Below are positions 15,601-23,507 of a stretch of DNA of 44,086 nt, piece after piece. How positions within the stretch are numbered: position 1 is the stretch's first letter; every line of letters begins with the position of its first letter. The stretch is from positions 1 through 44,086 of the forward strand of contig DAORZT010000018.1 of the NCBI GenBank assembly GCA_035359995.1, read 5' to 3'. Origin of the DNA: JAKPCT01 sp029553165. Lineage in GTDB: Bacteria; Bacillota; UBA4882; UBA8346. The notes under the pieces are model-generated. The model had not been told where the DNA came from and ran no database searches. It saw only the letters and a list, made by a program, of their open reading frames with translations. Position numbers and translations under genes: made by a program.

Positions 15601-17246
15601 TGCGTCATTCCACCCCTGGGGTTGGCTTGATTTCGCCGCCACCGCACCATGATATCTATTCGATTGAAGATTTGGCCGAATTGATTCATGATTTGAAAAA
15701 TGCCAATCGCAATGCGAGGATCAGTGTCAAATTGGTTTCTGAAGTTGGAGTTGGGACGATCGCCGCCGGTGTTGCCAAAGGCCGGGCTGATCTAATCCTG
15801 ATCAGTGGTTATGATGGCGGAACAGGAGCTTCACCGCGAACCAGTATCCGGCATGCGGGATTGCCTTGGGAACTGGGTTTGGCTGAAACCCACCAAACAC
15901 TGCTCCTCAATAACTTGCGTAGCCGGGTGGTTTTAGAGACTGATGGCAAGTTGATGACCGGTAGGGATGTAGTTGTGGCAGCACTTTTAGGTGCTGAAGA
16001 GTATGGATTTGCAACTCTGCCGTTGGTTGCCTTGGGTTGTATGATGATGCGTGTTTGTAACTTGGATACTTGTCCGGTTGGTATTGCTACTCAAAATCCG
16101 GAATTACGTAAAAAATTCATTGGTAAACCGGATTATGTCGTCAACTTAATGCGTTTTATTGCGCAAGAGATCCGGGAGATCATGGCAGAACTTGGATTTA
16201 GAACGATCAATGAGATGATCGGAAGGACCGATAAATTAGAGCCGAATCAGGATGCTTTGAACTGGAAGACCAAAGGGTTGGATTTCTCAAATATTCTTTA
16301 CCAACCAGAGGTACCGGCAGCAGTAGGCCGTTACTGTCAGATGGCACAGGATCACCAGTTGGAAAACTCACTGGATATCAAGGAATTATTGAAGATTTGT
16401 GAGCCGGCATTAGTTGGGCGTCAACCGGTTCAAGCCAGTTTGCCAATCCGGAATACCAACCGGGTAACCGGAACTATCCTCGGTAGTGAGATCACGCGAA
16501 GATATGGTGCTGCCGGATTGCCGGAAGATACAATTAAATTACATTTCCGCGGTTCTGCCGGCCAGAGCTTTGGGGCATTTGTACCTGCCGGAGTAACCTT
16601 GAGGCTTGAAGGTGATGCTAATGACTATGTTGGTAAGGGTTTATCGGGAGGAAAGATTATCGTCTATCCGCCTTCCGAATCAGGTTTTGACCCAAGTAAA
16701 AATATTATTATTGGAAATGTTGCCTTTTATGGTGCGACCAGTGGTGAAGCTTACATCAGTGGAATGGCCGGTGAGCGTTTCTGTGTGCGTAACAGTGGTG
16801 TGACAGCAGTGGTTGAAGCAGTAGGCGATCATGGTTGTGAATATATGACCGGTGGCAGGGTAATTGTCTTGGGTCCAACCGGCCGTAACTTTGCAGCAGG
16901 TATGTCAGGCGGTATTGCCTATGTACTTGATGAAGCAGAAGAATTCAATCAAAATTGCAATACCGAAATGGTTGATTTGGAACACTTAGTTGATACAACT
17001 GAGATTGGTGAAATCAAAGAGATTATCAGACGCCACCTGCACTACACCGGCAGTAAGCGGGCGGAAATGATTTTAAACAATTGGGATCAATATTTACCGA
17101 AGTTTGTCAGGGTAATTCCCAGAGATTATAAACGGGTTCTCCAAGCGTTGCAAGGATTGAAGGAATCCGGTTTAAAAGGCGATGAAGTCTTTATGGCTGC
17201 TTTTGAAGCGAACAAAAGTGATCTCAAACGGGTCAGCGGAAACTGA
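12651..17246 (+). CDS. gltB: glutamate synthase (NADPH), large subunit
   Basis: The 1531-residue protein converts glutamine plus 2-oxoglutarate to two glutamates. After a short propeptide, Cys22 (HDACGIGFV) is the expected N-terminal nucleophile of the glutaminase domain (about 22-430). A central domain (about 470-750) follows, then the FMN/2-oxoglutarate synthase domain (about 820-1190) with GEGGEDPSR, LISGYDGGTGASP and the [3Fe-4S] loop CMMMRVCNLDTCPVG, and finally the GXGXG beta-helix (about 1260-1480). Length is normal. The ribosome site is modest (AGAAAGG about 12 bases upstream). gltD follows after 38 bases. Confidence 0.97.
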   Translation: MKQTGLPLKQGLYDPQHEHDACGIGFVVNIKGLQSHQIVKQGLTVLLNLDHRGARGADANTGDGAGILLQIPHRFLKKAAGLSGFELPDPGTYAVGMVFMPQEPSLRAECEKLLARFIHEEGQTLLGWRTVPTNDSMLGESARACKPYIRQLFIKRNPEIKDDLGFERKLYVIRKRAEKAIRYSEMSGGESFYIASLSSKTIVYKGMLTPDQLEQFYPDLTDPDLESALALVHSRFSTNTFPSWERAHPNRYLIHNGEINTLRGNVNWMYARESMFQSDKFGDDISKIFPIINQDGSDSAMFDECLEFLMLAGRSLPHAMMMMVPEPWSKHQSMDPDKRAFYEYHSCLMEPWDGPAAMAFSDGSIVGAVLDRNGLRPARYYVTKDDLVILASEVGVIDVSPEMVVEKGRLQPGRMLLIDTKAQRIISDQELKAKLAKEQPYQSWLDQYLLTLNDLPESKVLKTNPKNTLIQRQKAFGYTYEDLRMVITPMAQDSVEPIGAMGTDIPLAVLSEKPQLLYDYFKQLFAQVTNPPIDAIREEIVTGTEIFIGSEGNLLNPQPESCRQLKLETPILSNEDLNRIEQLNQEGFKSVTLPMLFCAKEGGAGLKKALSQLCNDALQEIKAGANIIILSDREINSEMAAIPALLAVSGLHHFLIREQVRTQVSLVVESGEPREVHHFALLLGYGASAINPYLVFETLDDLIKKDLLTVKEFYQAKKNYIKAVVKGIVKVLSKMGISTIQSYQGAQIFEAVGLNQSVIDNYFTWTPSRIEGVGLDVIAREAGMRHTAAFDERVATGVLETGGVYQWRKDGEYHLYNPETIHKLQQACWNNDYQLYKEYSNLINNQTQKACTLRGLLKFKTTPQPIPIDEVESIESICRRFKTGAMSYGSISKEAHEALAIAMNRIGGKSNTGEGGEDPSRFIPEANGDSKCSAIKQVASGRFGVTSEYLVNAQEIQIKMAQGAKPGEGGQLPGRKVYPWVARVRHSTPGVGLISPPPHHDIYSIEDLAELIHDLKNANRNARISVKLVSEVGVGTIAAGVAKGRADLILISGYDGGTGASPRTSIRHAGLPWELGLAETHQTLLLNNLRSRVVLETDGKLMTGRDVVVAALLGAEEYGFATLPLVALGCMMMRVCNLDTCPVGIATQNPELRKKFIGKPDYVVNLMRFIAQEIREIMAELGFRTINEMIGRTDKLEPNQDALNWKTKGLDFSNILYQPEVPAAVGRYCQMAQDHQLENSLDIKELLKICEPALVGRQPVQASLPIRNTNRVTGTILGSEITRRYGAAGLPEDTIKLHFRGSAGQSFGAFVPAGVTLRLEGDANDYVGKGLSGGKIIVYPPSESGFDPSKNIIIGNVAFYGATSGEAYISGMAGERFCVRNSGVTAVVEAVGDHGCEYMTGGRVIVLGPTGRNFAAGMSGGIAYVLDEAEEFNQNCNTEMVDLEHLVDTTEIGEIKEIIRRHLHYTGSKRAEMILNNWDQYLPKFVRVIPRDYKRVLQALQGLKESGLKGDEVFMAAFEANKSDLKRVSGN

Positions 17247-17284
17247 TTTTCACCGCGCAAAATGATGAGCTGGAGGAGTTTATT

Positions 17285-18760
17285 ATGGGTAAGTCAACCG
17301 GATTTATTGAATATCAAAGGAGAGTGCCGGAGGATCGGCTCCCGCAGGAACGCTTAAATGATTGGAATGAATTTCACCATCATTTATCCGAAGCCGAGCA
17401 ACAAGTTCAGGCTGCCAGATGCATGGATTGCGGCACACCGTTTTGTCATACCGGGATCCTTTATAAAGGGATGGCAATGGGTTGTCCAATTAACAATCTG
17501 ATCCCGGAGTGGAATGATTTAGTCTATAAAGGTCAGTGGCAGGAAGCAGTAAAACGGCTGCGTTTGACTAACAATTTTCCCGAGTTTACCGGCAGGGTGT
17601 GTCCGGCACCTTGTGAAGGTTCATGTACTTTGGGATTTAATGAGCCGCCAATCACGATTAAGACAAATGAGTGTGCAATTATTGACCGGGCTTTTGCCGA
17701 AGGATGGATCAAACCGCAACCGCCAACCGTCCGTACCGGAAAGAAAGTTGCGGTTGTCGGTTCAGGTCCGGCTGGGCTTGCGTGTGCCGACCAGCTCAAT
17801 CAAGCGGGGCACTTGGTAACGGTCTTCGAACGGCATGACCGGATTGGCGGATTGTTGATGTACGGAATACCAAATATGAAGCTGGATAAACAGATCGTCC
17901 AACGGCGTGTTGATTTGCTGAAAGCAGAAGGGATCGAGTTTAAGACCAACGTTGAGGTTGGTAAGGATTATCCGGCAGAAAAATTATTAGCGGAGTTTGA
18001 TGCGGTCGTTTTATGCGGTGGAGCAACCAAGCCCCGCGATCTGGTTGTCGAGGGCCGCAACTCCAACGGAATTTACTTTGCAATGAAGTTTTTACATGCT
18101 AATACGAAGAGTTTGCTCGATTCCAACCATCAAGACGGTAAATATATCTCAGCCAGGGATAAGGATGTAATTGTTATCGGTGGTGGTGATACCGGTACTG
18201 ACTGTGTTGCAACAGCGTTACGTCATGGTTGTAGAAGTGTCCGGCAGTTTGAGATCGTGCCCAGTCTTCCTACCGAACGTGCGCTAACCAATCCCTGGCC
18301 TGAATGGCCGAGAGTTTTAAAGGCAGACTATGGTCAGGAAGAAGCAATTGCCGTTTTTGGCGAGGATCCAAGGACTTATTGTATCAGTACTAAAAAATTC
18401 AGTGCGGATCAGGATGGTAATCTGGAAGCAGTCCATACGGTTGCAGTTAAGTGGGAGATGAAAGCCGATGGAAACTGGGGATTTACTGAAATTCCCGGGA
18501 CCGAAAAGGTATGGCCGGCCCAGATGGTCTTGTTGGCAATGGGATTTGTAGGGCCTGAAGAGAGCTTGCTTAAACAATTGGGAGTTGAACAGGATCAACG
18601 TACCAATGTTAAAGCTGAATATGGCAAATTTATGACTAATATTCCGGGGGTTTTTGCCGCCGGTGATATGCGGCGCGGTCAAAGTTTAGTGGTATGGGCG
18701 ATCAATGAAGGGCGTGCCGCTGCAAAAGCTTGTGACCAATATTTAATGAATCAAAGTTAA
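17285..18760 (+). CDS. gltD: glutamate synthase (NADPH), small subunit
   Basis: This 491-residue flavoprotein delivers electrons from NADPH to GltB. The N-terminus has the Cys groups of its [4Fe-4S] clusters (CMDCGTPFCHTG, GCPINN, CPAPCEGSC). Residues about 158-185 are the FAD Rossmann motif VGSGPAGLACADQL, and about 298-310 the NADPH motif VIGGGDTGTDCVATAL. The C-terminal GVFAAGDMRRGQSLVVWAI is the second FAD contact. GGAGG lies 8 bases before the ATG. It is co-transcribed with gltB and probably with the regulator 63 bases downstream. Confidence 0.96.
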   Translation: MGKSTGFIEYQRRVPEDRLPQERLNDWNEFHHHLSEAEQQVQAARCMDCGTPFCHTGILYKGMAMGCPINNLIPEWNDLVYKGQWQEAVKRLRLTNNFPEFTGRVCPAPCEGSCTLGFNEPPITIKTNECAIIDRAFAEGWIKPQPPTVRTGKKVAVVGSGPAGLACADQLNQAGHLVTVFERHDRIGGLLMYGIPNMKLDKQIVQRRVDLLKAEGIEFKTNVEVGKDYPAEKLLAEFDAVVLCGGATKPRDLVVEGRNSNGIYFAMKFLHANTKSLLDSNHQDGKYISARDKDVIVIGGGDTGTDCVATALRHGCRSVRQFEIVPSLPTERALTNPWPEWPRVLKADYGQEEAIAVFGEDPRTYCISTKKFSADQDGNLEAVHTVAVKWEMKADGNWGFTEIPGTEKVWPAQMVLLAMGFVGPEESLLKQLGVEQDQRTNVKAEYGKFMTNIPGVFAAGDMRRGQSLVVWAINEGRAAAKACDQYLMNQS

Positions 18761-18823
18761 TTGAGGATTACTCTCTAAAACAAGCAGGAATGTTAAAATG
18801 TGCCAAATCGGGGGTAGCTAACA

Positions 18824-19624
18824 ATGCGAATCAACACCGAACCGAAGGAAGTAAAAGTTAAAACGGTTGAAAAAACTTTAAAACTGTTGGAGATTTTAGC
18901 TGAAAATAATGGTCCGATACCATTAACCAGACTGGGGCAGATGTCCAACTTGAGTTTGAGTACGGCGCACCGTTTGTTAAATACTTTATGCCGGAATGGT
19001 TTTGTTGAACGGGAAAGAGTTACCGGACACTATAAACTAGGGATCAAAGCCTTTTTAATCGGTAATGCCGCATTACAAAACGTTGATCTGCGACCGACGG
19101 CGTTACCGTATTTGAGCAAGTTGGCCGAGAAGACTAATGAATCAACATATCTGGCAATATTGACCCATCAGGATGTAATCTATTCCGATTCTGTAAAGAC
19201 GTCCGGTCCGATCCAATTTGGGATTCAAACCGGAATTCCGATACCGGCGTTTCAAACTAACTCCGGAAAAGTATTGTTAGCCTATCTTCCCAATCTTGAG
19301 TTACAGACTATATTGGAAAGCTATCATTCGCAAAATTTAATTGCCGATCTGTCAAAACTGCTTGAAGAGTTGCAAACCATCAAAGAAAACGGGTTTTTAG
19401 CAGGAACTACCGAGCTGGGCAGTAATATTAAAGAGATTAGTGCTCCGGTCTTTAACCACTTAAAGATCTGTGTTGGTGCAGTAAGCATCTTTGTAACCGG
19501 TCGCTATAATCAGGAACAGGAAGCCGATCTCAATCAGGAGGTAATTAAAACCGCGTTTGATATCTCAAATGCTATGGGTTTTCGGCTCAATCCGAAAGAA
19601 TGGTCAGCAACCGGGCGTTCCTAA
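18824..19624 (+). CDS. IclR-family transcriptional regulator
   Basis: The protein has 266 residues. The N-terminal winged helix-turn-helix (about 14-75) includes LTRLGQMSNLSLSTAHRLLNTL and is followed by the IclR effector domain (about 85-255) with AYLPNLEL and AGTTELGSNIKEISAPVF. Such proteins bind about 15-base palindromes as dimers of dimers and sense small carbon compounds. It follows gltD by 63 bases without a terminator, so it is probably the third gene of the glt operon. The perfect palindrome just after the gltB transcription start is a natural candidate for its own site. That link is inference. Confidence 0.92.
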   Translation: MRINTEPKEVKVKTVEKTLKLLEILAENNGPIPLTRLGQMSNLSLSTAHRLLNTLCRNGFVERERVTGHYKLGIKAFLIGNAALQNVDLRPTALPYLSKLAEKTNESTYLAILTHQDVIYSDSVKTSGPIQFGIQTGIPIPAFQTNSGKVLLAYLPNLELQTILESYHSQNLIADLSKLLEELQTIKENGFLAGTTELGSNIKEISAPVFNHLKICVGAVSIFVTGRYNQEQEADLNQEVIKTAFDISNAMGFRLNPKEWSATGRS

Positions 19625-19676
19625 AAAATCGTTTAAACGTAGGAATTAATGTTTTATTTTGTGATATTAGCTATAA

Positions 19677-19704
19677 GAAAACCCGCTGCTGAAAGCGGGT
19701 TTTC
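19677..19704. terminator. bidirectional terminator between the IclR gene and fabF
   Basis: GAAAACCCGC (19677-19686) pairs with GCGGGTTTTC (19695-19704). The A/T ends give a T-run on either strand between two converging genes. Confidence 0.8.
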
Positions 19705-19709
19705 AAATT

Positions 19710-20948
19710 TTATTCATACTTTTTAAGGACCAAACAAGCATTGGTCGAACCAAATCCAAATGAATTACTGATGGCGACCTTAATCGGAGCTTTTCTCGGA
19801 GTATTGGGAACATAATCCAGATCGCACTCCGGATCGGGAGTTTCATAATTGATTGTCGGAGGTACTGTTTGATGGTAAAGCGCTAAGGCAGTATAAGCTG
19901 CTTCGATTGCGCCCGCTGCTCCTAACAGGTGCCCGGTCATAGATTTGGTTGAACTGACCATTAATTTTGGGGCATGGTCTTTAAAGGCTAACTTAATTGC
20001 TGCAGTCTCCATTGCATCATTTGCCGGAGTTGAAGTGCCGTGAGCATTGATATAGTCAACATCTTCCGGTTTGAGACCGGCTGAAGCAATTGCTAATTCC
20101 ATACAACGGCTGGCGCCCGAACCATCCGGTATCGGGGCGGCAATATGATAAGCGTCACTGTTCATTCCAAAACCGATGATTTCAGAATAGATTTTAGCGC
20201 CTCGTTTTAAAGCGTGTTCCAGCTCTTCTAAGATCAAGATCCCCGAACCTTCACCCATTACGAACCCATTACGCTTGGCATCAAACGGACAGCTTGCCTT
20301 TTCAGGGGTTTCGTTGTTGGTAGAGAGAGCCTTCATATTGTTAAATCCTGCTACAGCCAACGGTGTAATTGCAGCTTCGGCGCCACCTGAAAAGACAACA
20401 TCAGCCTCACCGCGTTTAATGATATGGTATGCTTCTCCGAGAGCATGAGTTCCGGTTGCACAGGCGGATACCGGTGAGAAGTTAGGACCTTTAGCACCGG
20501 TGCGAATCGAAATCTGGCCCGGAGCTAAGTTGATGACACAACCGGGGACAAAGAATGCGGATACTCGGCCTGGTCCTTGTTGCACACAGGCATTTTCGTT
20601 GTTACAGAGTGTTTCAACACCGCCCATACCTGAGCCGACAATGGTCCCAACCCGTTCGGCGTTTTCAGGAGTGATTTTAAACCCGGAGTCCGCCAAAGCT
20701 TCTTCGGCAGCAGCAATTGCATAGTGAATAAACCGGTCCATCTTTTTGATCTCTTTTTTCTCAATAAAGTTAGCGGGATCAAAGTTTTTAACTTCACCGG
20801 CAATCGTGGTAGCATGTTTGGAAGTATCGAACCTCGTTATTGGTGCAATTCCGGAACGGCCAGCCAAGAGAGAATCCCAGTTTTCGTTGGTATTGAGACC
20901 AATTGGTGTTACTAATCCGATACCTGTTATTACAACGCGTCTATTCAT
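19710..20948 (-). CDS. fabF: beta-ketoacyl-ACP synthase II
   Basis: This 412-residue condensing enzyme elongates fatty acids. The Cys-His-His triad is complete: Cys163 in SACATGTHALG, His303 in NAHGTSTPAND, His340 in SMTGHLLGAAGA. Length is typical. AGGTGAT precedes the ATG. It is the second gene after marR with a 13-base gap. No other fatty-acid synthesis gene is near, so this is an isolated fabF, perhaps one of several copies in the genome. Confidence 0.96.
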   Translation of the reverse strand: MNRRVVITGIGLVTPIGLNTNENWDSLLAGRSGIAPITRFDTSKHATTIAGEVKNFDPANFIEKKEIKKMDRFIHYAIAAAEEALADSGFKITPENAERVGTIVGSGMGGVETLCNNENACVQQGPGRVSAFFVPGCVINLAPGQISIRTGAKGPNFSPVSACATGTHALGEAYHIIKRGEADVVFSGGAEAAITPLAVAGFNNMKALSTNNETPEKASCPFDAKRNGFVMGEGSGILILEELEHALKRGAKIYSEIIGFGMNSDAYHIAAPIPDGSGASRCMELAIASAGLKPEDVDYINAHGTSTPANDAMETAAIKLAFKDHAPKLMVSSTKSMTGHLLGAAGAIEAAYTALALYHQTVPPTINYETPDPECDLDYVPNTPRKAPIKVAISNSFGFGSTNACLVLKKYE

Positions 20949-20961
20949 AATATCACCTGCT

Positions 20962-21384
20962 TTAAATTTGTTTATTGATTACGGACATAGTGCGACGAAA
21001 AACTTTGATGTCTTCAGAAGATAATTCCGTTTGCAATTTACGGTCTAACTCCTCGACTAAAGATGTGATTGTCTGTCTGGCGGTTAGACCTTCCGGGGTT
21101 AAATAGATTAAAATGCCGCGCCGGTCGTTGGGATCTTTTTGCCGTTCGATGAGACCTTGTTTTTCAAGGCGATCTAACAAGCCGCTTATACTCGAGTTCT
21201 CCAAGTCAAGCTCTTTGGCCAGTGAACGGGGATTTTTACCGCTCCCGGGCGGGATTTCGAGTAAGAGTAATGCTTTCTGGACTGTTAAATCGTACTTTGA
21301 TAAACGCTGGTTATAGTAGCGGGATAGTTTCTGCCAGGTATTTTTGATTAATAGACAGAAGAGTGGAGGACTGTTGCCTTCCAA
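20962..21384 (-). CDS. MarR-family regulator (FabT-like position)
   Basis: This 140-residue protein has the MarR winged helix-turn-helix at about 50-110 (PRSLAKELDLENSSISGLLDRL, then RQKDPNDRRGILIYLT). It starts with TTG, 9 bases after GGGAGGGGG. Its place in front of fabF, its size and its family recall FabT, the repressor of fatty-acid synthesis in Firmicutes, but the FabT box sequence is not present. Its promoter carries a different inverted repeat, so the effector is open. Confidence 0.85.
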   Translation of the reverse strand: MEGNSPPLFCLLIKNTWQKLSRYYNQRLSKYDLTVQKALLLLEIPPGSGKNPRSLAKELDLENSSISGLLDRLEKQGLIERQKDPNDRRGILIYLTPEGLTARQTITSLVEELDRKLQTELSSEDIKVFRRTMSVINKQI

Positions 21385-21411
21385 ATCGTAGTACCCCCTC
21401 CCTTAAAATAG

Positions 21412-21468
21412 TTCGCATACAAAATATTCGGATACGAATAATATAACATTAAATGATACGGAAGTCAA
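21412..21468 (-). promoter_or_regulatory. promoter and probable operator of marR-fabF
   Basis: On the minus strand TTGACT (21468-21463), 17 bases, TATATT (21445-21440). Directly downstream and over the expected start site lies ATTCG-GATA-CGAAT (21426-21439), an inverted repeat. A second copy of TTCGnATAC is at 21412-21420. A MarR dimer bound here would block initiation, so autoregulation is likely. Confidence 0.65.
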
Positions 21469-21536
21469 TTGGGGAGGAGTATCTCAATGATCTGTTTGCT
21501 TTATTTCAGTTTTGTCTTATTGTTGTGCGTTTTTTC

Positions 21537-21700
21537 TTGAGGGTTGTCTGGTCAACCCTCAAACTCCCACCATTGGGGACGGAGATGCGTCCCCAAACCC
21601 CTCCAACTGCTCCGGTCTTCCATGACCTGTGGAGGTAGTATTTATATTATATTGCCGTCTAATCCCTCACGACGGCTTCAGGGTTTGTCCTGAATGCCGA
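21537..21700. repeat. array of four hairpins in the 545-base gap between marR and the TPR gene
   Basis: Four inverted repeats follow one another: TTGAGGGTTG/CAACCCTCAA (21537-21562, perfect, loop 6); TTGGGGACG/CGTCCCCAA (21573-21596, perfect, loop 6); CCTCCA/TGGAGG (21600-21635); TTCAGG/CCTGAA (21677-21694, inside imperfect GACGGC/GCCG arms). No convincing gene covers them; a 61-codon frame at 21453-21638 runs through the stems and has no ribosome site. Part of the array recurs, decayed, at 40428-40473, which suggests a mobile or dispersed structured element. Confidence 0.6.
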
Positions 21701-21944
21701 CGCATGTTGTATTCAGTCGAATTAGAGCTTTTCAGAATTTGTTGCAGTTCTTGGAGTGTGTAGGCAGCATTGATGGAACTGATCAAACCCGGGCGCATTG
21801 ATTGGGGGCTTTGTTTCAAGGTACATAAACCAATTTAACAGTGTTTGAATAATTAATATCAGTTTTTTGTTAAATTTTAGCACCCGTGCAGGAAAACAAA
21901 GTAAATAGTAGTAATTATTACATATTATTTTGGAGGTGTCGTTA

Positions 21945-23507
21945 ATGGAAATTGAAACCGGCTGGAGTTGGAAGCGATGTCTGCTTTTGATTGGCGGATT
22001 GATTTGTCTGTTTAGCATTGTTTTGGTTTCATTATATTTTATAACTGTTAGTGGACAATCAAAGGACGAAGTGTCATTGGTTGAAAACGGTAAAGATATT
22101 TATGGCTATCCGGTAAGTACTGTTAATACAGAAGCGCTCCGTCAAATGTTGCAGGAACAAAAATTTGGTGAGCTAAATCAATTGTTGGAGCAGTATTATC
22201 AAGATTGGGTAACTGATTTTCGTAATGAATATGTGTTGTCAGATGCTTATGATGCATTTGCAATAAACGATCAGAGTTATCAAGGAAGATTAGATCAATG
22301 GGTTAAAAAGTTTCCGACTGCTTATCAACCGTATTTGGCGCGGGCCAGTTTTTTCAATCATTTAGCTTGGGAGAGCAGAGGCTATCGTTGGGCATCTGAA
22401 ACTTCTGCCGAACAGTTTGCCAATATGAAACATTATTTTCAAGAAGCGAATCAGGATCTTCAAGTTGTTTTAGAGATGGAGCCAAATCATTTGGTGGCTT
22501 ATGATTTATTATTGTCCATGAATACTGCTTTGGGTAATAAAGAAATCAATTATAATTTAATCAAAAAAGCGTTGCAGTTTGCACCAAATTCTTTTCTGCT
22601 TCGGAGTAGATATATTCATTCGATTAGGCCCAGATGGGGCGGATCATACCAACAGATGAGGCAATTTGCTAAAGAAGCTCAAAAATTTAATAATACTAAT
22701 CCTCGTTTGAAGGTCCTGTTGGGTTTTGCAAATGCAGACCTTGCTAACGTATTAACACGTCAAAATTGCTATTGGTTAGCAGAGTTGTTGTATACCAATG
22801 CTTTGGCTAAAGGACATCACTGGGGATTTTATGAGGAACTTGCTTCTTGTTATCTTTCTAATAATAAAAGTGGGCAAGCTTTAAAGATGATCAACCAGGC
22901 AATTGAATTGCGACCACAATTGGAAGAGAATTATTTATTACGCGCGGAAATCTATTCGGCACAGGGAAATTTCGACGGAGCACTAGCAGATCTGTTATTA
23001 GCTGAAAAGTTAAATCCTGGCTATTCGCGACTGCAATCAACCCGGGAACGGGTTAGTCAGCGTTTTGTAATCAGTGGCTATAATTATCATCAGTCGAAAC
23101 AGAATGAGTTGGCATTTACTGATTATGAACGCGCTTTAAAACTCTGGTCTAATAATGCCGAAGCATTTTACTGGAGAGCGAAGACTTATATTGATCTAAA
23201 GCAATTTACTGCGGCTGAGGCCGATTTAAAAGCAGCAATTACGATCAATCCGACTTATTTCGAGGCAGTACGCTTAATGGACTGGATACTCTTTCAAGGG
23301 CGACGTTTTGATGAGATTATCAGTTACTGGACGCGTTATCTGGAACAAAAACCGGATGATGCCCAAGCATATTTAGAAAGGGGCGGGGCCTACTTTCACA
23401 AACGTGATTGGGAAGCGGCGATGCGCGATGCAAAAGCGGCGGCCGACTTGGGACATCCAGAAGGAAAAAAGCGTTATGAAGAGATGAAGCAACGTTTGGG
23501 TATTTAA
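21945..23507 (+). CDS. membrane-anchored TPR protein
   Basis: This 520-residue protein has one N-terminal membrane segment (about 15-35) and an outward or cytoplasmic domain made largely of tetratricopeptide repeats. These are clear in KSGQALKMINQAIELRP, FDGALADLLLAEKLNPG, ELAFTDYERALKLW, FTAAEADLKAAITINP and AQAYLERGGAYFHKRDWEAA. The N-terminal third is less regular. The family gives protein docking surfaces and no catalytic activity is visible. GGAGGTG (21932-21938) fixes ATG 21945; a TTG 15 bases upstream overlaps it. Its stop overlaps the end of the convergent HD-GYP gene by four bases. Confidence 0.8.
   Translation: MEIETGWSWKRCLLLIGGLICLFSIVLVSLYFITVSGQSKDEVSLVENGKDIYGYPVSTVNTEALRQMLQEQKFGELNQLLEQYYQDWVTDFRNEYVLSDAYDAFAINDQSYQGRLDQWVKKFPTAYQPYLARASFFNHLAWESRGYRWASETSAEQFANMKHYFQEANQDLQVVLEMEPNHLVAYDLLLSMNTALGNKEINYNLIKKALQFAPNSFLLRSRYIHSIRPRWGGSYQQMRQFAKEAQKFNNTNPRLKVLLGFANADLANVLTRQNCYWLAELLYTNALAKGHHWGFYEELASCYLSNNKSGQALKMINQAIELRPQLEENYLLRAEIYSAQGNFDGALADLLLAEKLNPGYSRLQSTRERVSQRFVISGYNYHQSKQNELAFTDYERALKLWSNNAEAFYWRAKTYIDLKQFTAAEADLKAAITINPTYFEAVRLMDWILFQGRRFDEIISYWTRYLEQKPDDAQAYLERGGAYFHKRDWEAAMRDAKAAADLGHPEGKKRYEEMKQRLGI

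Noticed and set aside
21453..21638. Open frame of 61 codons between marR and the TPR gene
   Set aside because: It runs straight through two perfect hairpin stems and has no convincing start signal; better explained by the repeat array.
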